DNA of 64,000 bases from Stagnimonas sp. (GTDB taxonomy: Bacteria; Pseudomonadota; Gammaproteobacteria; Nevskiales; Nevskiaceae), in contig JAUSQI010000123.1 of the NCBI GenBank assembly GCA_030652575.1, forward strand, positions 1 to 64,000, read 5' to 3'. Made by a program: the position numbers and the translations under genes. The notes beneath the pieces were generated by a model that had not been told where the DNA came from, did no database searches, and worked only from the letters and a program-made list of their open reading frames with translations. Positions 8,101 to 16,881 of the stretch are shown in pieces (position 1 is the first letter of the stretch; each line of letters starts with the position of its first letter).

Positions 8101-9605
8101 CGTCCGGGTTGCGGCACGACGTCGCGCTCGCCGGCATCGAAGCGGGCCAGCAACAGCGCGGGCGTGTCGGCTGCCAGCATCAGCACGGGGGCGAGATTGG
8201 CGTGCGCGGTGGGCAGTGCGGCGGCTTGTGGCAGACCACGCAGCACCACATGCGCATTGATGCCGCCGAAGCCGAAGGCATTGAGTGCCGCCACGCGCTG
8301 CTCGCGGGCTTGCGGCCAGGGTTCGCTCGCCGCGACGGTGCGGAAGCGCGTGGCTGCCAACTTGCTGTGGGGGCGGTCGCAGTGCAGCGTCGGCGGCAGC
8401 ACGCCGTGATAGATCGACAGCGCCATCTTGATGAGGCTGGCCATGCCCGAGGCCGGCATGGCGTGGCCGATCATCGACTTCACGGAACCGATCACGGGCC
8501 GCGCGGCGGCACCCTCGTGCGGGCCGAAGAAAGCGCCCAGGGTTTCCAGCTCGACGCCGTCGCCGGTTGGCGTGCCGGTGCCGTGGGCTTCGACCAGACC
8601 AATCGCGTCGCGCGCGAACGGCACCTTGGCCCAGGCTTTTTCGAGTGCGAGGCGCTGGCCGCCGACCGAGGGCGCGACCAGGCTGGCGCTGCGGCCGTCG
8701 CTGGATGAGCCCACGCCCTCGATCACGGCGTAGATGCGGTCACCGTCCCGCTCGGCATCTTCCAGCCGCTTGAGTACGCTCATGCCGACGCCTTCGCCGG
8801 CCAGGATGCCGTCGGCGTCGTCTGCCAGCGGCCGCACCACGCCCGTGCGCGAGAGCGCGCCAAGCTGGCAGAACGTGGCCCAGAAGGTGAGGTCGTGGGT
8901 GAGGTGCGCACCGCCCACCAGCATCAGGTCGGTTTCATGGCGGGCCAGCGCCGCGCAGCCCTGCTCCAGCGCGATCAGCGAGCTGGCGCAGGCGGCATCC
9001 ACCGTGAATGCCGGGCCGTGCAGATCGAGCCGGTTGGCCAGCCGCGAGGCCAGCAGGTTGGGGATCATGCCGACCGCGACATCGGGGCCGTAGTAGGCGA
9101 ACTGCTCCTGTAGCCGCGCGCGCACAGCGGCGAGTGCCTCAGGCCCGAGATCTGGAAACAGGTCGCCGAGCGTCTGCAAGATCTGCGGCAGCAGGCGCAC
9201 GTGCTCCTGCAGCCGCAGCACGCCAGCCCCGATGTAGTTGCCGCGGCCGACGATCACGCCGGTGCGGTCCCGCGCGAAGGGCTTGTCGGCATAGCCTGCG
9301 TCGGCCAGCGCCTCGAAGCCGACCTTCAACGTCAGCAGCTGGTCCGGCTCCACCGATTCGGCGGTGTTCGGCATCACGCCAAAGGGCAAGGGGTCGAAGT
9401 CGGTATAGGCATCGACGAAGCCGCCGCGCTTGCAGTAGAAGCGGTCGATGGCCTTCGAGGTCGGGTCGTAGAAACTCGCGTCCCAGCGTCCCGCCGGCAC
9501 TTCGCTGATGGCATCGACGCCATCGACGATGTTGCGCCAGAACTGCGACAGGTTGGGCGCGCCCGGGAACAGGCAGCCCAGGCCGATGATGGCGATCCGA
9601 CTCAA
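5193..9605 (-). CDS. Multidomain synthase KS-AT-DH-PPTase
   Basis: This 1470-residue polyketide/secondary-lipid synthase reads in order: ketosynthase (1-430, active Cys in VDAACASSL near 205, EAHGTGT and GSVKSMIGH His motifs); acyltransferase (about 540-850, nucleophile Ser in GHSVGE near 620); hot-dog dehydratase (about 960-1230, VKDHELYPQRPG, DRHPVVPMTM and DNMGQ); and a Sfp-like phosphopantetheinyl transferase (about 1260-1450, VGIDLETIEP and WVAKEVAAKARG). A C-terminal PPTase allows self-activation of the carrier domains. The KS-DH pairing is shared with Pfa-type PUFA synthases. The TTG start at 9605 overlaps the previous TGA (TTGA) and has GAGG upstream. Enzyme order and product are inferred. 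Confidence 0.9.
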   Translation of the reverse strand: MSRIAIIGLGCLFPGAPNLSQFWRNIVDGVDAISEVPAGRWDASFYDPTSKAIDRFYCKRGGFVDAYTDFDPLPFGVMPNTAESVEPDQLLTLKVGFEALADAGYADKPFARDRTGVIVGRGNYIGAGVLRLQEHVRLLPQILQTLGDLFPDLGPEALAAVRARLQEQFAYYGPDVAVGMIPNLLASRLANRLDLHGPAFTVDAACASSLIALEQGCAALARHETDLMLVGGAHLTHDLTFWATFCQLGALSRTGVVRPLADDADGILAGEGVGMSVLKRLEDAERDGDRIYAVIEGVGSSSDGRSASLVAPSVGGQRLALEKAWAKVPFARDAIGLVEAHGTGTPTGDGVELETLGAFFGPHEGAAARPVIGSVKSMIGHAMPASGMASLIKMALSIYHGVLPPTLHCDRPHSKLAATRFRTVAASEPWPQAREQRVAALNAFGFGGINAHVVLRGLPQAAALPTAHANLAPVLMLAADTPALLLARFDAGERDVVPQPGRCRLVVLAPDAKKLATARKAIASGKPWQGRQQIWFTPAGLLGEGGGKLAYVFPGVDSSFAPQAVDLAEYFAAPLPPHCEPQDPSQSLSRVVVGLLGFNRYLFDRLGDLGLHADGYAGHSVGEWSAMLCSGMMDQALSDKTNADLDFDAVKFPDVQFLAASCDEAQILKAMEGLPRIALSHDNCPHQVIACGARESIAILAERLRALPVFASVLPFVSGFHSPLFAEHMGWYRDFFEAADLQEPTVPVWSATTTERFPRGMAEKQQLALDHLLQPVRFRALTERLHDEGFRVFIEVGTGSLTGFIGDTLGSRPHLALRANHEARSGLAQLQQLSAALWVEGATFDTRLLAASPLAEPQTLSSPVVTASTRKLALGVPLVRLPKPLEAALLPSSLRMPALSAALPPAAANDAVGRLVHDMLGDIERAGREVLALWQQHRAAPPVAATSAQRAAAPTLLSRRVQRRLDIDRTIPYVKDHELYPQRPGWPIVADRHPVVPMTMEVMLVREAVEEALPGQVVIEVGLIQAYNWLAVSEALTVEISLEPVDAERFDVEIVGYFKARVTVATHYPAAALEAPAPLLNPRATAVDADSLYREGWMFHGPAYQGVAAFEAIGDNGIDGTLRVPEGKGALLDNMGQLAGYWVMEQPQDCLAMPIGVDRIRFFAPDPLPGEICRAAVRVNVLDALNCVTTHQLRNPQGQVAIAIDGWRTRRYQMDKAFWVASRKLSHFEASQGVPPNVALFEDRYDTAILRDYLARRYLSTSERTVYDGLSPRRRRQWLAGRVAAKDAVRAWLRRHRGVESIYPQELCIVNDEAGAPRLFANVTDTVPDGLHVSIAHKNLQGTTLAVAIVGEHPVGIDLETIEPRDEGFLQLTYSEAERILLAGPDAATEYTRGWVAKEVAAKARGTGLQGRPRDFVITARDGDCLCVNDHWVVTHPLRGCIVGWSLSPPSVSALPELSTDSVASVAKSA

Positions 9606-12600
9606 GCACCGACCTCGTCGCTGGGCTTCGCGGCTGCGCGGCCATCAAAGCTCTCCGGCTTGCCGCACATCAGCACCACCTGCGAGTCGCCGCCCTTGTT
9701 GCTGAGTTCGCGCAGCAGTGCATCCACACCCTCTTGCTGCGGGATCAGGCCGATGCCCTTGCGCTGGTACTCGTTCTTGAGCGATTCCGAGACCATGCCG
9801 GTGTCGGCCCAGGGCCCCCAGTTGACCGACAGCACGCGGCCGGCGATACGCTGCTGCCAGCTGTAGGCGAGCTTGTCGAGCACGTCGTTGGCGCTGGCGT
9901 AGTCGACCTGGCCGCGGTTGCCGAAGGCACTGGCAACGCTGCTGAAGAACACCACGAACTTGACGTCGTCGCGGATGCGCCGACGCAGCGCCAGCGCGCC
10001 GCCGACCTTGGTGTCGAACACCCGGCCAAAGCTCTCGTCGGTCTTGTCGCGCACCAGCTTGTCCTCGACCACGCCCGCGCCGTGGATGACGCCGTCGATA
10101 CGGCCGCGACGGCTGTAGACCTGGTCGATGAAGCCGAGGAAGGCCTTGCTGTCGCGCACGTCCATCTGCGTGAACATCAGGCTGCCGCCAGCGGCGATCA
10201 CCTGCGCATAGGTCTCGCGCGCGGCGCGGTCGGCCAGGATGCGGCGCGTCAGCTGCTCGATCTCGGCCGGGCGCAGGACCGGGTCGGCGGCGAGCAGCGC
10301 CTGGCGCAGCTTGCGCGGGTCGTCGATGCCGCGCGTGACGGCGCTCTCCTCGCCCTTGGGCATCGGTGAGCGGCCGACCACTTCCAGATGGCAGCGGTAG
10401 CGCTTGGCCAGTTCAATCGCGATCAGCGCGGTGATGCCGCGCGCGCCGCCGGTGATGAGCACGGTGCTTTCGGGCGTCAGCGGCAGGCCGTCGAGCGAGC
10501 CGCTGGTGAGCTCGGTATGCACCACGTCGCGCGCGTAACGACGGCCACCCTGGTAGGCGACTTCCGGCAGCGGATTCTCCGCCAGCAGTTCCTGTTCGAT
10601 GGAGCGGGCGATGGCGTCCAGCGATTCGCTGAGGTCGAAGTCCACCCAATGCGCGCGCAGCTCGGGAAACTCCTTCGCCACCGACTTCACCATGCCGGCG
10701 AGGCCACCACCGCGGCGGAAGTTGCCGCCCTCGCCAGAGGCACCGAAATCACCGCCGAGGGCGGTCGCCACCATCAGGTGCCGCGCCTTCTTCTGCAGCG
10801 AGGCGCGCACCACCGCGAAGAAGCGCTTGACATCGCGTGCGCGGCTGTTGGGGTTGAGGCTCCAGAGGTGGATCAGCCCGTCGATCTGGTCCAGATCAGC
10901 CGGGATGGTGGTGGCACTGGGGAAATCCACGATCTCGGCCGTGGCACCCCGGCTGTGCAGCAGCGAGGCGACTTTCTCGGCCAGGCCCAGGCGGTCGTCG
11001 CTGATGAGGAAGTGCTTGCCCTGCAGATCGAGATCGGCGGGCACGGTGGGCGGCGCGTCCTGCCGGCGCAGCACGTAGCGCTCCAGCGGGATGGCCGGCG
11101 TCTTGGCGGTGACCGCCAGCGCCATCACCCCGGCGGCGACGGCGGCGACGGGAGCCTGGCGCGCCTCCAGCCAGCCGATCATGGCGCGCAGGGTCTTCAG
11201 CGCCGAAAGCTGTTCGAGCATCGCGTCCTTGCCGCTGCCAGGGCCGCCGGCGATGCCAAGCCGGTCGGTGAGCTGGCCGACCACTTCGAGCCGCTTGATG
11301 GAGTCGATGGAGAGATCGGCTTCGAGGTCGAGATCGAGATCGAGCGACTCCGGCGGATAGCCGGTGCTGGCGCTGACGATGTCGAGCAGCACCTGGGCGA
11401 TGTTCTGCGCGGCGGTGACCGGGGCGGGGGCTTCGGCTACCACGGCGGTCACGGCGGTCGTTGCAGCAACCGCCGCGGGCGCGGGTAGTTTCTCGGCCAG
11501 CCAGCCGAGCACCGCACGCAGGGTTTTCTGCGCCGCCAGCTGTTCCAGTAAAGCATCGGCGTCGGCACCGATGGCGTTGCGGAGCGACAGCCGCTGCGAC
11601 AGCTCGCCGATGATCTCCAGCCGCTTGATGGAGTCGATGGAGAGATCGGCTTCGAGGTCGAGATCGAGGTCGAGCATCTCGGCCGGGTAGCCGGTGCGGT
11701 CGGCGACGATGGCCAGCAGCACGTCGCGGCTGTCGGGTGCGGCGGCAGGCGGTGCGGTGTTGACCGCATCGGCGACGACGGCCGCCGGTACGGGTCTGGC
11801 CGCCTGAACCGCCACCGGTGGCGGCAGTGCGACGGCGGCAGTGGCCGGGCGATAGTCCACCGCCCGCGCCGGCGTCTGGTTGCCGGGCGTGCCGAAGAAG
11901 CCCAGCAGCACATCGCGCTGTGCGTTGACCAGCTCGCGCATGTTGGAGAGATAACCGACCAGCACCTGCTCGCCAGCGGTGGTCGTCTGCACAACCGAGG
12001 GCGCGGCAACCGCAGGGGCTGACGGTGCGGCGTTGAGTGCCGCCGCGAGATCGATCACCGGCTCGATGACGACCGCCGCCGCATGGGCGGGCAATTTGCC
12101 CTTGAGCGGCCAGGCACGGCCGCCGTTGACCATCCAGGTGGTGGCGGCGAGCCGGCGCGGCTTGGCGAAATCGAGCACGGCGGCACGCGCGGTGAACAGC
12201 GCGCCGGCATCGAAGCCGGGTAGCAGCACCGCGAGCTGTGCCAGGGGTTCCATGAGGCTGGCGAAGCCACGGTCTTCCGGGTCGATGGCGATGGCGGTGT
12301 GCGGCTGGTCCTTGAGGATGCGACCGAGCAGGCCGGTGAGCACCTTGCGCGGGCCGACCTCGATGAACACGCGCGCGCCGTCGGCGTGCATGCGCTCGAT
12401 CTCGTCGACGAAACGCACCGGGCTGACGATGTGGCTGGCGAGGCTGGCACGGACCTGGGCTGCCTCTCCGGCATGCGGCGCCGCACTGCTGTTGGAATAC
12501 ACCGGCCAGGCCAGCGGCCCCACGGCCTGACTCTTGAGCGCTTGCGCGTAGTGCGCTTCGGCGGCGGCCATCATCGGCGAATGGAAGGCGCAGTCGGTGT

Positions 12601-15600
12601 CGATGCGCTTGTAGCCGACGTTGTGCTGGCCGAGAAAGGCGCAGGCCGCCTCGACATCGCTGGTCGGGCCCGAGATCACGGTCTGGATCGGGCTGTTCTG
12701 GTTGGCCATCACCACGCTGGGGAAGCCCTCCAGCAGCGGCTTCAAGGCGGCGGTATCGAGGCGCACCGCGGCCATCGCACCGCTGTCGCCACTGCCCAGC
12801 GCCGAGAGCATGGCGGTGGCGCGGGCGCGGGAGAGCGACAGTAAGGTTTCGGCATCAAACGCACCGGCGCTCGCCAGTGCTGCCAACTCACCATAGCTGT
12901 GGCCGGCAGCCATGTCAGGCTTGATGCCGAGCGACAGCAGCCAGTCGGCGGCGACCAGTTCCACCAGGCCGAGCGCCGGTTGCGCGCAACGGGTATCGGT
13001 CATTGCCAGCTGCTGGCGCTTGGTGGTCTCGGCGTCGTAGGCGGTGGCGGGATACAGCACGCCCAACTCCGGGCCTGCCGCCGCCAGCAGCGAAGGCGAT
13101 GGCGGGAAGTACACCAGCAAGTCCCGCAGCATGCCGGGGTACTGGCTGCCCTGACCGGGGAACAGGAAGGCCACCTTGCCCGAAGGCTGGCTGCAGTCCC
13201 TGAAGTGAATGCCGCTAACGGCCTGGCCCGTGCGGGCGCTGTGCAGGCGCGTGCGCAGCTCGGCGAGGTCGCTGGCGACGAAGGCGATCTGCACGGCACC
13301 TTCACCCGCCTGCCACAGCGTGCGGGCGAGGTCGCGCAAGGCCAGCGGGGCATCGGACGCCGCCAGGAAATCGGCGAGCAGGCCGAGCGTCAGTTGGGCT
13401 GCGGCCAGGTTGTCGGCACGCACGGCAAACAGCTCGGCCGGCAACTCGGCCGCGCCTACGGCGCACTGGTGTGCCGGGTAGGCCGAAAGAATGGTGTGGA
13501 AGTTGGTGCCGCCGAACCCGAAGGCGCTGACCGCCGCGCGTGCGACGCTGCCGCTGGCGAGCCAGGGTGCGGGTTTGCGATTGAGCTGGAAGGGGCTGCT
13601 GCCGGCGCGCCAGGCGGCATTGGGCTGCGTGATCTGCCCGGTGGGCGGCAGCACGCGGTGGTGCAATGCCTTGGCGACCTTGATGACGCCGGCGATGCCA
13701 GCCGCGCACTTGGTGTGGCCGATCTGGCTCTTCACCGAGCCGAGTGCTGCCTGTGCCGGCACTGCACCGCTGGCGGTGTAGACCTCGGTCAGCGTCTTGA
13801 GCTCGGTGCGGTCGCCCACCACCGTGCCGGTGCCATGCGCCTCCACCAGACCAACGTCGGCGGGCAGCACGCCGGCCTGCCAGTAGGTGCGTTCGAGTGC
13901 GCGCTTCTGGCCTTCCTTGCGCGGGGCAGTGAGGCCCAGGCCCTTGCCGTCGCTGCTGCCGGCGATACCGTCGATGACGGCGTAGATGCGATCGCCATCG
14001 CGCTCGGCGTCGCTCAAACGCTTGAGCACCACTACGCCGACACCTTCACCGAGGCAGATGCCATCGGCCTGGTTGTCGAAAGAGCGGCAACGCCCCTTGG
14101 CCGAGAGCGCACCGACCGACGAGAACATCAGGAAATCCGAGATGCCGTTGTGGAAGTCCGCACCACCGGCCAGCACCATGTCGCTGCTGCCGGCGCGCAG
14201 TTCCTTCACGCCCAGTTCGATGGCGGTGAGCGAGCTGGCGCAGGCCGAGGTCACCGAATAGTTCACGCCGCCCAGACCCAGGCGGTTGGCGATGCGGCCG
14301 GAGATGACGTTGACCAGCATGCCGGGGAAGGAATCCTCCGTCAGTGCCGGCAGCGCCTTGGCCAGCGCCTCGGGCATCTCGCCGCAGTACTGCGTGTAGA
14401 GGTTGCGGAAGGTGTACTGGTTGCCGAGGTCCATGCCGGCTTCGGCGCCGAAGATCACCGAGGTCTTCTCGCGGTCGAAGTAGCGCGTGGCGTAGCCGGC
14501 GTCTTTCAACGCCTGCTGGGTGATTTCGAGCGACAGCAGCTGCACCGGTTCGATGGCGGCGAGCGAGGCGGGCGGGATGCCGAATTGCAGCGGGTCGAAC
14601 GGCGTGTCGCTGATGAAGCCGCCCCATTTGCTCACACTCTTGTCGTTGGGCGCGTCGGCACCGCGGTAATAGCGCTCCACGCTCCAGCGATCGGCCGGCA
14701 CTTCGGTGACCAGATCGCGGCCTTCGAGGATGTTGCTCCAGAAACTTTCGAGATCCGGCGAGCCGGGATAGAGACAGGCCATGCCGACCAGCGCCACCGG
14801 CTCGGCATGCGTCGCATGGCGCAGCGCGGGTGTGCGCACGCTGGCCAGATGGGCAACGGCACCGGCGGTGACCTGCTCATGAAGGGCGGCAATGGTGGTG
14901 ACCGCCTGCTTCATGGCGATGACCTGGCCGATCATGTACATGCCTTCGGCCTGCTGGGTGGCGATATCGATGGCGGCCAGCTTGCCGTCGACGTAATCGA
15001 CTCCTTTGGTGGCGATGCGCAGGCGGCCGACGGTGAGCGACTCGAGCTGCTTCCAGGCTTCCTTGGTGTCGACGCCTTCGCGATGCAGGCGGGCCTTTTC
15101 GCGGGCGAACAGATCCATGAAGCCCGAGGGCACGCAGCGGATGGCATGGCCGGGAGCCGTCTCGACCAACGCCGTGGTTTCGCCTTCGAGCGCCTTGGTC
15201 TGGAAATCTTTCAGCACGGCACCGCAGGCCACGGCCTCTTCGGTCGCGATGTAGGCCGTGCCCATCAGCACGCCGATCTTCGCGCCGCGCGCCGCGAGCG
15301 GGGCGGCGATGGCGGCCACCATCGCGCTGGAGCGTTCGTCGTGAATGCCGCCGGCGAACAGCACATGCAGCCGCTCGGGGTTCTCGCTCTGCATCAGCAG
15401 GTTGATGGCCTGCTCCCACAGCACGAAGCTGTAGCGCGGGCCGACATGGCCGCCGCATTCGCGGCCCTCGAAGATGAAGTGGGTGGCACCGTCCTTGAGA
15501 AACAGATCCAGCAGGCCGGGCGAGGGCACGTGCAGATAGGTCGGTATGCCCATGTCGATGAAAGGCCGAGCCTGCGACGGCCGGCCACCGGCCAGCACCA

Positions 15601-16816
15601 GCACCGTGGGTTTGAACTCTTTCACCAGGGCCAGCTGCGGGTCGAGAATCTCCGGTGCTGCAAAGCCCAGCAGGCCGACACCCCAGGGCTTGCTGCCGAT
15701 TTGTGCGACGGTGGCCTGCAACAGTTCACGCGAGGGCTGCTCGCGCATCAGCGACAGCGCCAGAAAGGGCAGGCCGCCACCATCGGCCACCGCCACTGCG
15801 AACTCGGCCGTGTCGCTCACGCGGGTCATCGGCCCTTGCGCCACCGGGTAACGGGTGCCGTGCGAACGGGCCCAGGCATTGCCGGCGTCGAGCACGCGCA
15901 GCTTCTGCGCCTGCAGCACCTGACCGGCAACGCGCAGGCGCAGGGTGTTGACGAGTGCTTCGATGTTGGAGCACTCGCCCATCACCAGACGGGCGAGTGC
16001 GGCGTCCTGCCCGATCGGCAGCAGCTCGCCTGCGGTGAGGGCGGCGCGCACGGCATCGGCATCCAGCCCTTCGAGCGCCAGCACATCCTTTTGTCCGCGC
16101 GCATAGACGTGATAGCCCGCCACTTCGCGGGCCTCGCTGCCGTCCATCGACAGCAGCTGGTTCTTCAGGGCGTCCGGCAGGCTGCATTCGGCATACACGG
16201 CCAGCACCGAATCCAGCACCACGCCAAAGGCGCCGCCGACATGCGCACCGGCAGCGGTGTTGAGCGCGATGCCGCCCTGGCACCAGACCGGCACCGGTTC
16301 TGCATCACCGGCTGTCTCTGCGGCCAGTGCCACGATTCTTTGCAGCAGCACGAAGCTGCTTTCGTCGGCAATGCGACCGCCGCTCTCCTGGCCTTTGGCG
16401 ATGAGACCACTGGCACCGGCAGCCAGCGCACGGCGGGCCTCGTGCAGCGAACACACCTGGGCCAGCACCGGCACCGTGCGCCAGCTGGCGGGCAGGGCGG
16501 CCACGTCACCGTCCAGCACGACGAATCCAATGCAGGCGGGCAGGGCAAGTTCGGGAGCGGCGACACCATCGGCGAGCCGCAAACCCAGGCCGCGGCTCTG
16601 CTCGGTTGCGAGTTGCGCCCACAGCACAGGCCACGCCGCGGGGTCGCGCCCGAGGTCGATGGCGACGGCAGCACCGTGACGGCAGAGCCGGCGCGCCAGG
16701 GCGAGGTCGGGCCGCTCCAGCGGCGTGACGGCCAGCAGGCGGAAGCGCTCGGCATCGGCACGAATACGTGAGGCCATGCTGGCCGTTTCAGCTTTTGTCT
16801 CAGATCGCTTGACCAT
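9602..16816 (-). CDS. Multidomain synthase ER(NPD)-KS-AT-ACP-ACP-KR
   Basis: This 2404-residue type I synthase starts with two nitronate-monooxygenase-like barrel segments: AKGQESGGRIADESS near 145, then EGRECGGHVG within about 290-640. These resemble PfaD/FabK enoyl reductases. Next come a ketosynthase (670-1115, Cys in SACASSL near 855, EAHGTGT, GSVKSQIGH), an acyltransferase (1180-1510, GHSYGE near 1305), two carrier domains (LSIDSIKRLE near 1725 and 1837) and a ketoreductase (2115-2380, GGARGIT, SSV and YASAND). The tandem carriers with DSIKR and the NPD reductase are marks of the Pfa/secondary-lipid synthase group. The ATG at 16816 has a strong AGGAG 7 nt upstream. Together with the next gene it covers a full reducing cycle. 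Confidence 0.92.
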   Translation of the reverse strand: MVKRSETKAETASMASRIRADAERFRLLAVTPLERPDLALARRLCRHGAAVAIDLGRDPAAWPVLWAQLATEQSRGLGLRLADGVAAPELALPACIGFVVLDGDVAALPASWRTVPVLAQVCSLHEARRALAAGASGLIAKGQESGGRIADESSFVLLQRIVALAAETAGDAEPVPVWCQGGIALNTAAGAHVGGAFGVVLDSVLAVYAECSLPDALKNQLLSMDGSEAREVAGYHVYARGQKDVLALEGLDADAVRAALTAGELLPIGQDAALARLVMGECSNIEALVNTLRLRVAGQVLQAQKLRVLDAGNAWARSHGTRYPVAQGPMTRVSDTAEFAVAVADGGGLPFLALSLMREQPSRELLQATVAQIGSKPWGVGLLGFAAPEILDPQLALVKEFKPTVLVLAGGRPSQARPFIDMGIPTYLHVPSPGLLDLFLKDGATHFIFEGRECGGHVGPRYSFVLWEQAINLLMQSENPERLHVLFAGGIHDERSSAMVAAIAAPLAARGAKIGVLMGTAYIATEEAVACGAVLKDFQTKALEGETTALVETAPGHAIRCVPSGFMDLFAREKARLHREGVDTKEAWKQLESLTVGRLRIATKGVDYVDGKLAAIDIATQQAEGMYMIGQVIAMKQAVTTIAALHEQVTAGAVAHLASVRTPALRHATHAEPVALVGMACLYPGSPDLESFWSNILEGRDLVTEVPADRWSVERYYRGADAPNDKSVSKWGGFISDTPFDPLQFGIPPASLAAIEPVQLLSLEITQQALKDAGYATRYFDREKTSVIFGAEAGMDLGNQYTFRNLYTQYCGEMPEALAKALPALTEDSFPGMLVNVISGRIANRLGLGGVNYSVTSACASSLTAIELGVKELRAGSSDMVLAGGADFHNGISDFLMFSSVGALSAKGRCRSFDNQADGICLGEGVGVVVLKRLSDAERDGDRIYAVIDGIAGSSDGKGLGLTAPRKEGQKRALERTYWQAGVLPADVGLVEAHGTGTVVGDRTELKTLTEVYTASGAVPAQAALGSVKSQIGHTKCAAGIAGVIKVAKALHHRVLPPTGQITQPNAAWRAGSSPFQLNRKPAPWLASGSVARAAVSAFGFGGTNFHTILSAYPAHQCAVGAAELPAELFAVRADNLAAAQLTLGLLADFLAASDAPLALRDLARTLWQAGEGAVQIAFVASDLAELRTRLHSARTGQAVSGIHFRDCSQPSGKVAFLFPGQGSQYPGMLRDLLVYFPPSPSLLAAAGPELGVLYPATAYDAETTKRQQLAMTDTRCAQPALGLVELVAADWLLSLGIKPDMAAGHSYGELAALASAGAFDAETLLSLSRARATAMLSALGSGDSGAMAAVRLDTAALKPLLEGFPSVVMANQNSPIQTVISGPTSDVEAACAFLGQHNVGYKRIDTDCAFHSPMMAAAEAHYAQALKSQAVGPLAWPVYSNSSAAPHAGEAAQVRASLASHIVSPVRFVDEIERMHADGARVFIEVGPRKVLTGLLGRILKDQPHTAIAIDPEDRGFASLMEPLAQLAVLLPGFDAGALFTARAAVLDFAKPRRLAATTWMVNGGRAWPLKGKLPAHAAAVVIEPVIDLAAALNAAPSAPAVAAPSVVQTTTAGEQVLVGYLSNMRELVNAQRDVLLGFFGTPGNQTPARAVDYRPATAAVALPPPVAVQAARPVPAAVVADAVNTAPPAAAPDSRDVLLAIVADRTGYPAEMLDLDLDLEADLSIDSIKRLEIIGELSQRLSLRNAIGADADALLEQLAAQKTLRAVLGWLAEKLPAPAAVAATTAVTAVVAEAPAPVTAAQNIAQVLLDIVSASTGYPPESLDLDLDLEADLSIDSIKRLEVVGQLTDRLGIAGGPGSGKDAMLEQLSALKTLRAMIGWLEARQAPVAAVAAGVMALAVTAKTPAIPLERYVLRRQDAPPTVPADLDLQGKHFLISDDRLGLAEKVASLLHSRGATAEIVDFPSATTIPADLDQIDGLIHLWSLNPNSRARDVKRFFAVVRASLQKKARHLMVATALGGDFGASGEGGNFRRGGGLAGMVKSVAKEFPELRAHWVDFDLSESLDAIARSIEQELLAENPLPEVAYQGGRRYARDVVHTELTSGSLDGLPLTPESTVLITGGARGITALIAIELAKRYRCHLEVVGRSPMPKGEESAVTRGIDDPRKLRQALLAADPVLRPAEIEQLTRRILADRAARETYAQVIAAGGSLMFTQMDVRDSKAFLGFIDQVYSRRGRIDGVIHGAGVVEDKLVRDKTDESFGRVFDTKVGGALALRRRIRDDVKFVVFFSSVASAFGNRGQVDYASANDVLDKLAYSWQQRIAGRVLSVNWGPWADTGMVSESLKNEYQRKGIGLIPQQEGVDALLRELSNKGGDSQVVLMCGKPESFDGRAAAKPSDEVGA

Positions 16817-16881
16817 AAATCACTCCTGCGTCCATCCATGAACGGCCGGGCGAACACCGGCCCTGAGCACCACGTTTTGAA

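Noticed and set aside
7113-8708. A plus-strand open frame of about 530 codons
   Set aside because: It lies antisense to the KS-AT region of the second synthase and has antisense-like composition.
12899-16771. A plus-strand open frame of about 1290 codons
   Set aside because: It is exactly antisense to the first synthase, is rich in Gly, Gln, His and Arg typical of reverse reading of GC-rich genes, and shows no family motif.
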